DNA from: Clostridioides difficile
Lineage (GTDB): Bacteria > Bacillota > Clostridia > Peptostreptococcales > Peptostreptococcaceae
DNA: 64,000 nt
Direction of reading: 5' to 3'
NCBI GenBank assembly: GCA_012955965.1
Contig: JABBZI010000008.1
Location: 93,212 to 157,211, forward strand
Under the pieces are notes generated by a model that was given only the letters and a program-made list of their open reading frames with translations, searched no databases and was not told the origin of the DNA. The position numbers and the translations under genes are program-made. Positions 1 through 10,118 of the stretch are shown piece by piece (the stretch's first letter is position 1; the number at the start of each line of letters is the position of its first letter).

Positions 1-263
1 CCTAAAGCATTTATTTTATACGCAACATCTATATGGCTTTCACACTCATCAACCTTTGTATATGATGCACAATTTATAACTATATCAGGTTTATTATACA
101 AAATAAAATTATCTACATTAGTTTGATTAGATATATCTAAATCATTTCTTGTTGTAGCTAATATACTATATTTTAATTGATTCATACTTTTATTGATTTC
201 CTCCAATTGTTTCACCAATTCTCTACCTAACTGACCATTAGCCCCTGTTATTAATACTTTCAT
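1..263 (-). CDS. rmlD: dTDP-4-dehydrorhamnose reductase, 5' part of the gene only
   Basis: This is the N-terminal 87 codons of a gene that runs off the left edge of the window. The translation opens with MKVLITGANGQLGRELVKQL, a Rossmann GxxGxxG nucleotide-binding loop. Later it carries NCASYTKVDECE, which matches the AAYTxVDxxE segment of the RmlD/RfbD family. That enzyme makes dTDP-L-rhamnose by NADPH-dependent reduction, for surface or flagellar glycans. The ATG is followed by a run typical of the family, so the start is likely right. The gene lies downstream of purL on the same strand but behind a terminator, so it is probably a separate unit. Other extended SDR sugar reductases are possible because the catalytic region is not visible. 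Confidence 0.8.
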   Translation of the reverse strand, partial: MKVLITGANGQLGRELVKQLEEINKSMNQLKYSILATTRNDLDISNQTNVDNFILYNKPDIVINCASYTKVDECESHIDVAYKINAL

Positions 264-362
264 TGATTATGCTTACCCTCCAATAAATATTCATCATTAT
301 TTAATAATTAATTATAACATAGCTTATATTTTGACTCGAATAGAATATATTTTTATGTAAGT

Positions 363-411
363 AAAAAAGAGATGTAATATTAAATGATTATCATCATATT
401 ATTACATCTCT
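363..411 (-). terminator. Intrinsic terminator after purL
   Basis: The arms at 369-378 and 401-410 are a perfect 10-bp inverted repeat. On the minus strand the stem is followed by a T-run, the complement of A363-368. It lies about 55 bases past the purL stop and ends the purine operon. Confidence 0.85.
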
Positions 412-465
412 CTAAGTTTAAATATCCAAAATATAAATTGTAATTATCAATTAATTATCTAAACC

Positions 466-3400
466 TTATCTAAAATACTTAACTCCAGATTCAAATATCT
501 TCTGGTCTTTTTCACCTATAATATTCTTATATACTTCCTCACCAATTCTCTCAGAATGTCCCATCTTACCAAACACTCTACCATCAGCACTAGTTATACC
601 TTCAACAGCATAGAATGAACCATTTGGATTAAATTCAATATCATAAGTAGCTTCGTTATTAAAATCAACATACTGAGTTGCCACTTGCCCATTAGCAATT
701 AATTCTCTCATAACTTCTTCACTAGCAACAAATTTACCTTCTCCATGAGAAACTGCTATATTATGAATATCACCAACATTAGTTTGAGCTAACCAAGGAG
801 ATTTATTAGAAGAAATTCTAGTTCTAGCAATCTTAGCTTGGTGACGACCAATATTGTTGTAAGTAAGTGTTGGTGCATTTTCACTTTGAACTCTTATTTC
901 TCCATATGGAACTAATCCTAATTTTATTAATACTTGGAACCCATTACAAATGCCTAGCATTAGACCATCTTTTTTAGTTAAAAACTCATTTATAGCTTCT
1001 TGTACTCTAGGATTTCTAAATACAGTAGCTATAAATTTACCAGAACCATCTGGCTCATCACCTGCACTAAATCCACCTGGCAACATTATTATTTGAGAAG
1101 ATTTTATCTCATTTACTATTGTATCTATAGAATCTTCTATATCTTTATAAGTTAAATTCTTAAATACTCTTATATTCGCATTAGCTCCTGCTCTTTCAAA
1201 TGCTCTTGCAGAGTCATATTCACAGTTTGTTCCAGGGAATGCTGGTATAAATACTCTTGGAGTAGCTATACTTAATGATGATTTTTTAGCCTCTCCTTGT
1301 GAAATATAACTTATAGTCTCTATCTTTGATTTTACCTCTTCTGCTTTAGTTGGGAATATAGGCTCTAAAGTACCACAATGTGCTTTATATAATTCATCTA
1401 ATGAAAGTTCTTCGCCTTTGATGAATAAACTAGCTTCTTTAACTGTACTTCCAAGCACTATGTAATTATATCCATCTAACACATTTAAATCATCCTTCGC
1501 TAATTCAAGTACTATATTTCCATAACTAGCCTCAAATAATTTATCATCTGTAAGTGCCTTTTCAGCTTCTTCACTAAACTTAAACCCTACTTTATTACCA
1601 AAAGCCATTTTACTTATTGCTTCACCCACACCTGCAAACCCTAATGCATATGTTGATAAAACTTTATTTCCATGTATAAGTTCTCTTACTTTATCCAAAT
1701 TTTTCTTTAATTCTTCAAAATCTATAACATCATTTTCTGATTTATTTACACATAACATTACTACTTTTGAGTCTGCTTTTTTAAATTCTGGAGATACTAC
1801 TTTTCTAGCATCTACTGTATCAACAGCAAATGAAACCAATGTTGGCGGAACTTCAATATCTTTAAATGTACCAGACATACTATCTTTTCCACCTATAGCA
1901 GGTATCTCAAATTTACTTTGTGCATAGAATGCTCCTAAAAGTGCTGAGAATGGTTTACCCCATTTTTCTGGATTGTTACCAAGTTTCTCAAAATACTCTT
2001 GGAATGTAAGTCTTGTCGTACTGTAATTTCCTCCAATAGCAACCAACTTACACACAGATTCTACTACTGCATATAAAGCACCATGGAATGGACTCCATTT
2101 TCCTACCTTTGGATTGTATCCATAAGTCATTATTGTAGAAGTATTAGTTTCTCCACCAAGTACTGGTATCTTAGCAACCATACCTTGAGTTGGAGTAGCT
2201 TGGTACTTTCCACCAAATGGCATAAGTACTGTATTACCACCAATTGTATTGTCAAACATCTCAACTAATCCTTTTTGAGAACAAACATTAAGGTCAGATA
2301 ATACTTTTGTAAATTTATCTTTCATACTTGCACACTTAGCATCTTCTACTATTTCATTAGAGTTAAAGAATGTGTTTTCTTCATCTACTCTAGTAACATG
2401 GACATCAGTAGTTTGTTTTACTCCATTTGTATCCAGGAATTCTCTATTTATATCTACAATTGCTTTTCCATTCCAGAACATTCTTAAATATCCTGTATCT
2501 GTTACTGTAGCTACATGTGTAGCTTCTAAGTTTTCTTCTACTGCTAATTGTATAAATTTATCTTTATTTTCTTTTTTTATAGCCACAGCCATACGCTCTT
2601 GTGATTCTGAAATTGAAAGTTCAGTTCCATCAAGTCCATCGTATTTTTTAGGTACTAAGTCTAAGTTTATGTCCAAACTATCAGCAATTTCACCTATTGC
2701 AACACAAACTCCACCTGCTCCAAAGTCATTACATCTTTTTATCATTTGAGCAACTTCTTTATTTCTAAAGAATCTTTGTATTTTTCTTTCGTTAGGAGCA
2801 TCTCCTTTTTGAACTTCTGCACTACAAGTTAAGATTGATTCTTCACTATGTTCCTTAGATGAACCAGTTGCTCCTCCACAACCATCTCTTCCTGTTTTTC
2901 CTCCAAGAAGAACTATTACATCTCCTGCTTCTGGTCTTTCTCTTACTACATTTTCTTTTGGTGCTGCTGCTATAACTGCACCTATTTCCATTCTCTTTGC
3001 AACGAAGTTTTCATCATATACTTCTGCAACTTGTCCAGTTGTAAGACCTATTTGGTTACCATATGAACTATAACCATGAGCCGCTTCTGTAGTTATTTTT
3101 CTCTGCATAAGTTTTCCAGGCAAAGTATCATCTAAAGTTGTTCTTGGGTCAGCACTTCCTGTAACACGCATTGCTTGATAAACATAACTTCTTCCTGATA
3201 ATGGGTCTCTTATAGCTCCACCTAGGCAAGTAGCTGCTCCACCAAATGGTTCTATTTCAGTTGGATGGTTATGAGTCTCGTTTTTAAACATTACTAAATA
3301 TTTTTCCATCTTACCATCAACTTCAACATCTACATTTATACTACATGCATTTATTTCTTCACTTTCATCTAAGTCATTTAATTTTCCATTTTTCTTTAGT

Positions 3401-4272
3401 TCTTTTACTGCAACTGTAGCTATATCCATCAAACATATATCTTTATGTCTGTTCACATATACATTGTCTCTTGAGTTAAGATACATTTGATACGCTTCTT
3501 TTACTATATCATTAAACTTACCATCTTCTATTTTTACATTTTCTATTTCAGTCATAAAAGTAGTGTGTCTACAATGATCAGACCAGTAAGTATCTAGAAC
3601 TTTTATTTCTGTTATAGTTGGATTTCTTTTTTCTGTATCTTTAAAATATTTTTGAACATGTTGTAAGTCTCCTAAAGTCATTGCTAATCCTTTTTCACTT
3701 ACAAATGTTTTTAATCCATCTTCATCTAAATCTATAAACCCGTCTAATACTTCAACTGTTGTTGGTATTTCAGTTTCCATTTTTAATGTTTCTGGTTTTT
3801 CTAAAGATGCTTCTCTGCTATCTACTGGATTTATACAGTAATCTTTTATTTTGGCAAACTCTTCGTCAGTTACTTGACCTGATAATATATAAACCTTTGC
3901 TGTATTAATAGCAGGTCTTATCCCTTGATTTACAATTTGAACACATTGAGCTGCCCAGTCACCTCTTTGGTCATATTGACCAGGAAGAAATTCTATCGCA
4001 AATACTCTTTCGCCATTTAATTTTGGTATTTCTTCATAATATACTACATCTAGATTTGGTTCAGAAAATATTGTTTTTGCTGCATTTTCATAAACTTCTT
4101 CTGATATTCCCTCTACATCATATCTATTTAATATTCTTAAATTTTCTATATTACTTATGTGTAAACTTTCCAACAAGTCTTTTTTTAAAGCTTTAGCCTC
4201 AAGGTCAAAACCTTCTCTTTTTTCAACTAGTACTCTTCTAACCATTGAGTCTTTATTTTCAGTATTCAACAT
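466..4272 (-). CDS. purL: Phosphoribosylformylglycinamidine synthase, single-chain form
   Basis: This enzyme converts FGAR, ATP and glutamine to FGAM, the fourth step of de novo purine synthesis. The protein has 1268 residues and fuses the synthase and glutaminase parts that Bacillus makes as PurS, PurL and PurQ. The synthase part shows FKNETHNHPTEIEPFGGAA and the glycine-rich LLGGKTGRDGCGGATGSS. The class I amidotransferase domain begins near residue 1005 (FPGTNCEYDSA). Its nucleophile is Cys about 1109 in LGICNGFQ, and HSER lies close to the C-terminus. It is the last gene of the pur operon, 24 bases after purD, with its own ribosome binding site and followed by a terminator. Identification is firm. 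Confidence 0.98.
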   Translation of the reverse strand: MLNTENKDSMVRRVLVEKREGFDLEAKALKKDLLESLHISNIENLRILNRYDVEGISEEVYENAAKTIFSEPNLDVVYYEEIPKLNGERVFAIEFLPGQYDQRGDWAAQCVQIVNQGIRPAINTAKVYILSGQVTDEEFAKIKDYCINPVDSREASLEKPETLKMETEIPTTVEVLDGFIDLDEDGLKTFVSEKGLAMTLGDLQHVQKYFKDTEKRNPTITEIKVLDTYWSDHCRHTTFMTEIENVKIEDGKFNDIVKEAYQMYLNSRDNVYVNRHKDICLMDIATVAVKELKKNGKLNDLDESEEINACSINVDVEVDGKMEKYLVMFKNETHNHPTEIEPFGGAATCLGGAIRDPLSGRSYVYQAMRVTGSADPRTTLDDTLPGKLMQRKITTEAAHGYSSYGNQIGLTTGQVAEVYDENFVAKRMEIGAVIAAAPKENVVRERPEAGDVIVLLGGKTGRDGCGGATGSSKEHSEESILTCSAEVQKGDAPNERKIQRFFRNKEVAQMIKRCNDFGAGGVCVAIGEIADSLDINLDLVPKKYDGLDGTELSISESQERMAVAIKKENKDKFIQLAVEENLEATHVATVTDTGYLRMFWNGKAIVDINREFLDTNGVKQTTDVHVTRVDEENTFFNSNEIVEDAKCASMKDKFTKVLSDLNVCSQKGLVEMFDNTIGGNTVLMPFGGKYQATPTQGMVAKIPVLGGETNTSTIMTYGYNPKVGKWSPFHGALYAVVESVCKLVAIGGNYSTTRLTFQEYFEKLGNNPEKWGKPFSALLGAFYAQSKFEIPAIGGKDSMSGTFKDIEVPPTLVSFAVDTVDARKVVSPEFKKADSKVVMLCVNKSENDVIDFEELKKNLDKVRELIHGNKVLSTYALGFAGVGEAISKMAFGNKVGFKFSEEAEKALTDDKLFEASYGNIVLELAKDDLNVLDGYNYIVLGSTVKEASLFIKGEELSLDELYKAHCGTLEPIFPTKAEEVKSKIETISYISQGEAKKSSLSIATPRVFIPAFPGTNCEYDSARAFERAGANANIRVFKNLTYKDIEDSIDTIVNEIKSSQIIMLPGGFSAGDEPDGSGKFIATVFRNPRVQEAINEFLTKKDGLMLGICNGFQVLIKLGLVPYGEIRVQSENAPTLTYNNIGRHQAKIARTRISSNKSPWLAQTNVGDIHNIAVSHGEGKFVASEEVMRELIANGQVATQYVDFNNEATYDIEFNPNGSFYAVEGITSADGRVFGKMGHSERIGEEVYKNIIGEKDQKIFESGVKYFR

Positions 4273-4296
4273 ACCTTATCCTCCATTTTAGAAAAA

Positions 4297-5547
4297 TTAT
4301 CTTCCTATGTCTGTTCTATAGTGCATCCCCTCAAAGTTTACTTTCTTTATATTCTCATAAACTTTTTCTGCTGCATCCTTTACTGTAGCTGATTTTGCAG
4401 TTATACCAATTACTCTTCCTCCATTAGTAACTAAATTACCATCAAGCATCTTAGTACCACTGTGGAATACTACTATATCCTCATCCAAGTTATCAAGACC
4501 AGTTATAATTTTTCCTTTTTCATAACTGTCTGGATACCCTCCTGATGTAAGCATAACACATACTGCTTCATCATCACTATAATTTATTTCTATATCTTTT
4601 AATTTATTATCCAATATAGCTTCCATTATCTCATGTAAATCTGTTTCTAATCTAAATAAAACAGATTGTGTCTCAGGGTCTCCAAATCTTACATTGTATT
4701 CAAGTACTTTCTCTCCATCTTCAGTTATCATAAGACCAACAAATAAAATACCTTTAAAATTAAGACCATCTTTTTTGAATCCTTCTAAAGTTTTTTCTAA
4801 TACTGTCTCTTTTACTTTATTTGCTAATTCTTCTGTATATATTTCACTAGGAGAAAAAGTTCCCATTCCACCAGTATTTGGTCCTTGTTCATAATTATTT
4901 ACTTTCTTATGGTCTTTTGCACTTGCCATAGGAACTATTGTGTCATTATCTACAAATGCCAAGATTGAAGTTTCTATTCCTTTTAAGAACTCTTCAATTA
5001 CTATTTTATCTCCAGCAGCTCCAAACTTCTTATCTGACATCATTTCTTTTAAAGTCGCTATAGCATCTTCTCTATTTTCAGGTATTACAACACCTTTTCC
5101 AGCAGCTAATCCGTCCGCTTTTATTACTACTGGATATCCAAAGCTATCTATTTCTGATATAGCTTCTTCTAGATCTGTATATTCTTTATATTTTGCAGTA
5201 GGTATGTTATGTTTTATCATAAAATCTTTTGAAAAAGCTTTACTTCCTTCAAGTTGAGAACATTTTTTATTAGGCCCAAAAACTCTTAGACTTTCCTTTT
5301 CAAACTCATCTACTATACCCATAACTAGTGGTACTTCTGGTCCTACTATTGTAAGACCTATTTCATTTTCTTTTGCAAATTTTAAAAGTTCTTCTATATT
5401 AGTATCACTTATATTTACACATTCTGCTACATTTGCAATTCCTGCATTACCTGGTGCGCAATAAACTTTATCTATATTCTTTTCTTTGCTTAGTTTCCAG
5501 CATATAGCATGCTCTCTTCCGCCACCGCCTACAACCAATATCTTCAT
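4297..5547 (-). CDS. purD: Phosphoribosylamine-glycine ligase (GAR synthetase)
   Basis: PurD joins 5-phosphoribosylamine to glycine using ATP, the second step of purine synthesis. The protein has 416 residues, normal for the monofunctional bacterial enzyme. It starts with the family signature MKILVVGGGGREHAI. The ATP-grasp core is visible as VIKADGLAAGKGV near residue 145, and the metal-binding signature VRFGDPETQ lies near 288. The gene sits 10 bases after purH in the same operon, with an AAGGAGG-like site before its ATG. In E. coli purD is also next to purH, which supports the pairing. Nothing unusual was seen. Confidence 0.98.
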   Translation of the reverse strand: MKILVVGGGGREHAICWKLSKEKNIDKVYCAPGNAGIANVAECVNISDTNIEELLKFAKENEIGLTIVGPEVPLVMGIVDEFEKESLRVFGPNKKCSQLEGSKAFSKDFMIKHNIPTAKYKEYTDLEEAISEIDSFGYPVVIKADGLAAGKGVVIPENREDAIATLKEMMSDKKFGAAGDKIVIEEFLKGIETSILAFVDNDTIVPMASAKDHKKVNNYEQGPNTGGMGTFSPSEIYTEELANKVKETVLEKTLEGFKKDGLNFKGILFVGLMITEDGEKVLEYNVRFGDPETQSVLFRLETDLHEIMEAILDNKLKDIEINYSDDEAVCVMLTSGGYPDSYEKGKIITGLDNLDEDIVVFHSGTKMLDGNLVTNGGRVIGITAKSATVKDAAEKVYENIKKVNFEGMHYRTDIGR

Positions 5548-5557
5548 AATATCCTCC

Positions 5558-7090
5558 TTAGTGTTTGAAGTGTCTTATTCCTGTAAATACCATAACCATA
5601 TCGTACTTATCACAAGCTTCTATTGAATCTTTATCCTTTATAGAACCACCTGGTTGAACTACTGCTGATATTCCATATTCATGAGCTAATGTTACACAAT
5701 CATCAAATGGGAAAAATGCATCTGATGCTAAAACAGCTCCTGTAAAGTCTTTATCTTTGTTATTTTCAAGAGCATTTTTTAATGCCCAAATTCTTGATGT
5801 TTGTCCACAACCTAAAGCTAAAGTTTGACCATTTTTGACTATCGCAATTGCATTTGATTTCATATTTTTTACTACTCTCATACCAAATTCCATATCCTTA
5901 AGTTGCTCGTCTGTTGGTTTTGCTTTTGTTACATTCTCACTTTTTTCTGCTAAAATACTATTTCTATCTTGTATTAATAATTTTCCATCTAAATATTTCA
6001 TTTCGTATGGTTGTAAACTATCTTCTATCTTAGCTAATTTTAATATTCTTAAATTTTTCTTTTGTTTAAGTACTTCTAAAGCTTTTGGCTCAAAGTCATA
6101 TGCTACTACTATTTCTAAGAATATTTCATTTAGTTTTTCTGCTGTAGCTTTGTCTATAGTAGAAGTTATTCCTACTATTCCACCAAATATTGAAACTTTA
6201 TCTGCTTCATAACATTTTGTATATGCTTCAAAAGCATCTTTTCCTAATCCCACTCCACATGAATTAGCATGTTTTATAGCTACTGAAACTACTTCTTCGC
6301 TATCTTTAAATTCTCTCATTACTTCTAAACATCCATGTAAATCGTTTAAGTTGTTAAAAGAAAGTTCTTTACCGCCTAATTGCTCATAATTTAAGATTGG
6401 ATTTTTTGCATTTGATTGTGAATATAAGAAACCATTTTGATGTGGATTTTCTCCATATCTTAAAGTTTGTTCTTTTTGGAAAGTTAAATTTAATATGTCA
6501 GGATATGTATCTCCAACTTCTCCAGCAAAATAGCTAGATATTAACGCATCATATCTTCCTGTAGTTGAAAAAGCTTTATATGATAATTTTTTTCTATCTT
6601 CTAATGTCATTGTGTCTGTTTTTAATTTTTCTATTATAGAATCATAATCTTTTATATCTACTACTACTATTACATCTTTATAGTTTTTAGCAGCAGAACG
6701 TATCATAGATGGACCACCAATATCTATGTTTTCTATCATTTCATCATGGCTTTTCCCAGCCTTTAAAGTTCCTTCAAAATCATATAAATTTACAGCTACT
6801 AAGTCTATTGAATGTATTTTGTGTTCATTCACAGTTTCCACATGAGATTCTTTGTCTCTTTTGTAAAGTATTCCACCATGTATATATGGATTTAATGTTT
6901 TTACTCTTCCATCTAATATTTCTGGGAAGTTTGTAACATCTTCAACTTGCATTACATTAACTCCATTTTCTTTTAATGTCTTAAAAGTATTTCCTGTAGA
7001 TATAATTTCATAATCTAGCTTGTTTAACTCTTTAGCAAATTCTACTACACCTGTCTTGTCAGTTACACTTATTAAAGCTCTCTTACTCAT
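5558..7090 (-). CDS. purH: Bifunctional AICAR transformylase / IMP cyclohydrolase
   Basis: PurH performs the last two steps to IMP: formylation of AICAR with 10-formyl-THF, then ring closure. The 510 residues divide into an N-terminal MGS-like cyclohydrolase domain (starting MSKRALISVTDKTGV) and a C-terminal transformylase domain. The latter shows the conserved IKHANSCGVG near residue 255 and KSNAIAIV near 400. The gene overlaps the end of purN by 8 bases, which implies translational coupling. It is part of the pur operon and all expected motifs are present. Confidence 0.98.
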   Translation of the reverse strand: MSKRALISVTDKTGVVEFAKELNKLDYEIISTGNTFKTLKENGVNVMQVEDVTNFPEILDGRVKTLNPYIHGGILYKRDKESHVETVNEHKIHSIDLVAVNLYDFEGTLKAGKSHDEMIENIDIGGPSMIRSAAKNYKDVIVVVDIKDYDSIIEKLKTDTMTLEDRKKLSYKAFSTTGRYDALISSYFAGEVGDTYPDILNLTFQKEQTLRYGENPHQNGFLYSQSNAKNPILNYEQLGGKELSFNNLNDLHGCLEVMREFKDSEEVVSVAIKHANSCGVGLGKDAFEAYTKCYEADKVSIFGGIVGITSTIDKATAEKLNEIFLEIVVAYDFEPKALEVLKQKKNLRILKLAKIEDSLQPYEMKYLDGKLLIQDRNSILAEKSENVTKAKPTDEQLKDMEFGMRVVKNMKSNAIAIVKNGQTLALGCGQTSRIWALKNALENNKDKDFTGAVLASDAFFPFDDCVTLAHEYGISAVVQPGGSIKDKDSIEACDKYDMVMVFTGIRHFKH

Positions 7091-7676
7091 TTATAAACAC
7101 TCTCCTACCTTGAAGTTTTAATTTATTTTCACAAAAAAGACTTAAACTCTCTTTTAAAATTCTATGTTCAACTTCTAACACTCTTTTTGCAAGTGTCTTT
7201 GCATCATCATCTTGATTCACCTTAACTACATCTTGCATTATGATTGGCCCAGTATCAGCACCTTCGTCAACAAAATGAACTGTAGCACCAGTTACTTTAG
7301 CTCCATAATCTATAACACCTTGATGAACTCTTTCTCCATAGAATCCAGCTCCACAGAATGAAGGAATTAATGATGGATGTATGTTTATCATTTTGTTTCT
7401 AAACTCATTAACCAGCTTTGGGCTGATTATTTTTAAATAACCAGCCAAAACTACTAAATCTATTTTATTTTCTTTAAGAATTTCTATTATCTTGTCTTCG
7501 TTAGTTTCACAAATTGCCTTTATGTTATGATTTTTAGCTCTCTCTAAACCATAAGCATCTTGCTTACTTGAGATAACTACTTTAACTTGACCTTTTATTT
7601 TTCCAGACTCAGTTCCATCTATAACTGCTTGTAAATTTGTTCCTCCACCAGATATTAAAACTCCTATATTTAACAT
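7083..7676 (-). CDS. purN: Phosphoribosylglycinamide formyltransferase (GAR transformylase 1)
   Basis: PurN transfers a formyl group from 10-formyl-THF to GAR, the third purine step. The protein has 197 residues, the usual size. The N-terminus MLNIGVLISGGGTNLQA holds the phosphate-binding loop. The catalytic Asn-His-Asp set is recognisable in INIHPSLIPSF (Asn and His) and VDEGADTGPII (Asp), matching the E. coli enzyme. It overlaps purM by 7 bases upstream and purH by 8 bases downstream, so the three genes are tightly coupled. Confidence 0.97.
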   Translation of the reverse strand: MLNIGVLISGGGTNLQAVIDGTESGKIKGQVKVVISSKQDAYGLERAKNHNIKAICETNEDKIIEILKENKIDLVVLAGYLKIISPKLVNEFRNKMINIHPSLIPSFCGAGFYGERVHQGVIDYGAKVTGATVHFVDEGADTGPIIMQDVVKVNQDDDAKTLAKRVLEVEHRILKESLSLFCENKLKLQGRRVFINE

Positions 7677-8746
7677 AATTCTACACCTTCATGACTATCT
7701 ACTACTTCACCAATTATATATGCTTTATCTTCTAATAACTCACTGTATTTTTTATCTACATAAGCAGCATTGTCATTTTCTCTATTGTTTATAAAGTCTA
7801 CAACATTGTTAGCATCTTCTTTATTTACTATTAAAACTAGTCCAATACCCATGTTGAAACTTTTATGAAGTTCTCTCTCATCAACAGCATTAAAACCTTC
7901 TATCATTTTAAATATAGGAGGCTTCTCCCAAGATTTTTTATTAATGTCTAATCCTAATCCTTTAGGTATAACTCTTGTTATATTTTCTATAATCCCTCCA
8001 CCAGTTATGTGAGCTATAGCTTTTATATCATGTTTAGCTAATACATCTAAAGCTAATTTAACATATATTTTAGTTGGTGTTAAAAGAGCTTCCCCAACTG
8101 TCATTCCTAGCTCTTCAACATATTGTTCCATCTTATAGTTGTAAGTTTCTAAAAATATCTTTCTTATAAAAGAAAAACCATTACTGTGTACTCCACTTGA
8201 AGATATACCAACTAATACATCTCCTGATTTAACATCATTTCCAGAAACAATCTTTTCTTTGTCTGCTATACCTACAGAGAACCCTGCTAAATCATAATCA
8301 TCTTCTCCATACATACCAGGCATCTCAGCAGTCTCTCCACCAATTAGTGCACAACCAGACATTTTACAGCCATCTGCAATTCCACCAACTATTTTTTCTA
8401 TATGCTCAGGAACTAATTTCCCAAGAGCTATATAATCAAGGAAAAATAATGGTTTTGCTCCTTGACAAATTAAGTCATTTACACACATTGCAACTAAATC
8501 TATTCCAACAGTATCATGCTTGTCCATTATTTGGGCTATTTTTAACTTAGTCCCAACACCATCTGTAGATGCAAGCAAAACTGGTTCTTTCATTCCTACA
8601 AAATCTTTTAAACTGTATAATCCACTAAAGTTACCTAAATCTCCAACTACATTTCCATCATAAGTTCCTTTTATTTTACCTTTTATAAGGTCTACTGCTC
8701 TATTTCCTTCATCTATATCTACACCTGATTCTTTATATGTTAACAT
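7670..8746 (-). CDS. purM: Phosphoribosylformylglycinamidine cyclo-ligase (AIR synthetase)
   Basis: PurM closes the imidazole ring of FGAM to AIR using ATP. The 358-residue protein begins with the typical MLTYKESGVDIDEGN. It shows the conserved ASTDGVGTKLKIA near residue 60, GGETAEMPG near 138 and AHITGGGIIEN near 240, all hallmarks of the PurM/PurL ATPase superfamily. It overlaps purF by 7 bases and purN by 7 bases. It is sometimes labelled purG in older C. difficile annotations. Confidence 0.98.
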   Translation of the reverse strand: MLTYKESGVDIDEGNRAVDLIKGKIKGTYDGNVVGDLGNFSGLYSLKDFVGMKEPVLLASTDGVGTKLKIAQIMDKHDTVGIDLVAMCVNDLICQGAKPLFFLDYIALGKLVPEHIEKIVGGIADGCKMSGCALIGGETAEMPGMYGEDDYDLAGFSVGIADKEKIVSGNDVKSGDVLVGISSSGVHSNGFSFIRKIFLETYNYKMEQYVEELGMTVGEALLTPTKIYVKLALDVLAKHDIKAIAHITGGGIIENITRVIPKGLGLDINKKSWEKPPIFKMIEGFNAVDERELHKSFNMGIGLVLIVNKEDANNVVDFINNRENDNAAYVDKKYSELLEDKAYIIGEVVDSHEGVELC

Positions 8747-10107
8747 GAAAATAATTCCTCCTTATCAATTTTCTTAACTGGGTATTCTCCATCAAAACAA
8801 GCTTTGCAGAAAGTAGACTTGTGTTCTGCTGCATCTAACATTCCTTCTATATCTAGGAATTTTAGACTATCACATCCAATATATTCTCTCATTTCTTCTA
8901 CGTTGTTACTTGATGCAATTAATTTAGAACGATTTGGAGTATCTATTCCATAGTAACAAGAGTAAGCTACTGGAGGAGATGTTATTCTAAGATGAATTTC
9001 TTTTGCTCCTGCTTCTCTTAAAGATTTCACTAATTGTTTAGATGTAGTTCCTCTTACAATTGAGTCGTCTACTAAAATTATAGATTTTCCTTTTATTATT
9101 GTTGAAAGAGGATTTAATTTTATTTTTACTGCTATTTCTCTTTCTTCTTGTGTAGGTTTTATAAATGTTCTTCCTACATATCTATTTTTAACTAAGCCTT
9201 CACTTATTTTTAAACCACTAGCATTTGCATAACCAATAGCTCCTGGCCAACCTGAATCTGGAACTGGAACTACCATATCTGCATTTACATTTTCATTTTG
9301 AGCTAATCTTTCACCACATTTAATTCTGAATTCATATGCATTTACATTGTCTATAGTTGCATCATTTCTTGCAAAATATATGTGTTCAAATATACAACTC
9401 TTCTTAACTGGCTTATAATTTTCTGAATAAAAATATGATTTTAATTCTCCATCTTTAACTATTATTATTTCTCCTGGCTCTACATCTCTTATAACTTCTC
9501 CGCCAAGTATATCTATTGCACAATTTTCTGATGCAAATATATATTCATCACCCTTCTTACCAAGTACAAGAGGTCTGAATCCATGTGGGTCTCTAACTGC
9601 AACCAATTCTTCTTGACTCATTATTACAAGAGCATATGCACCTTTGATATAATCCATAGTCATTTTTAAACTTTCTACTATATCACCTTTGTAATATCTT
9701 GCAAGTATATATAAAATCACTTCTGTATCTGAATTAGTTTGGAACATATATCCATCTTCTTCTAACATGTCTTTTAAATAATTTGCATTAACTAAATTTC
9801 CATTATGAGCTATGGCTAATTGTCTTTTTCTACAGCTTCCAACTAAAGGTTGACAGTTAGAAACATGACTTCCTCCAGCTGTTGAATATCTAACATGTCC
9901 AATACCTATATTTCCTTTTAACTTAGATAGTTCACTTTCCTTAAAAACATCTCCAACTAATCCCATATCTTTTTTGTACTTAATTTCTCCATCATCTAAA
10001 AGAGCTAAACCACAGCTTTCTTGCCCTCTGTGTTGCATAGAATATAAAGAATAATATAGTTCTTTAGTTACATCTTTATTAGAGTAAATCCCTAAAACTC
10101 CACACAT
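8740..10107 (-). CDS. purF: Amidophosphoribosyltransferase
   Basis: PurF makes phosphoribosylamine from PRPP and glutamine, the committed purine step. The 455 residues start MCGVLGIYS, placing the glutaminase nucleophile at Cys2 with no propeptide, unlike Bacillus subtilis. The PRPP loop is ILVDDSIVRGTT near residue 340. Cysteines in CIFEHIYFARN, IGCDSLKF and FCKACFDG sit where the Bacillus-type enzyme holds its [4Fe-4S] cluster, so an oxygen-sensitive cluster is likely here too (inference from family). The gene lies 11 bases after purC and overlaps purM. Confidence 0.98.
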   Translation of the reverse strand: MCGVLGIYSNKDVTKELYYSLYSMQHRGQESCGLALLDDGEIKYKKDMGLVGDVFKESELSKLKGNIGIGHVRYSTAGGSHVSNCQPLVGSCRKRQLAIAHNGNLVNANYLKDMLEEDGYMFQTNSDTEVILYILARYYKGDIVESLKMTMDYIKGAYALVIMSQEELVAVRDPHGFRPLVLGKKGDEYIFASENCAIDILGGEVIRDVEPGEIIIVKDGELKSYFYSENYKPVKKSCIFEHIYFARNDATIDNVNAYEFRIKCGERLAQNENVNADMVVPVPDSGWPGAIGYANASGLKISEGLVKNRYVGRTFIKPTQEEREIAVKIKLNPLSTIIKGKSIILVDDSIVRGTTSKQLVKSLREAGAKEIHLRITSPPVAYSCYYGIDTPNRSKLIASSNNVEEMREYIGCDSLKFLDIEGMLDAAEHKSTFCKACFDGEYPVKKIDKEELFSC

Positions 10108-10118
10108 ACATTTGCCTC

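Noticed and set aside
2083..2749. Plus-strand frames opposite purL and similar frames opposite other long genes
   Set aside because: They are antisense shadows of confidently identified genes with no start signals.
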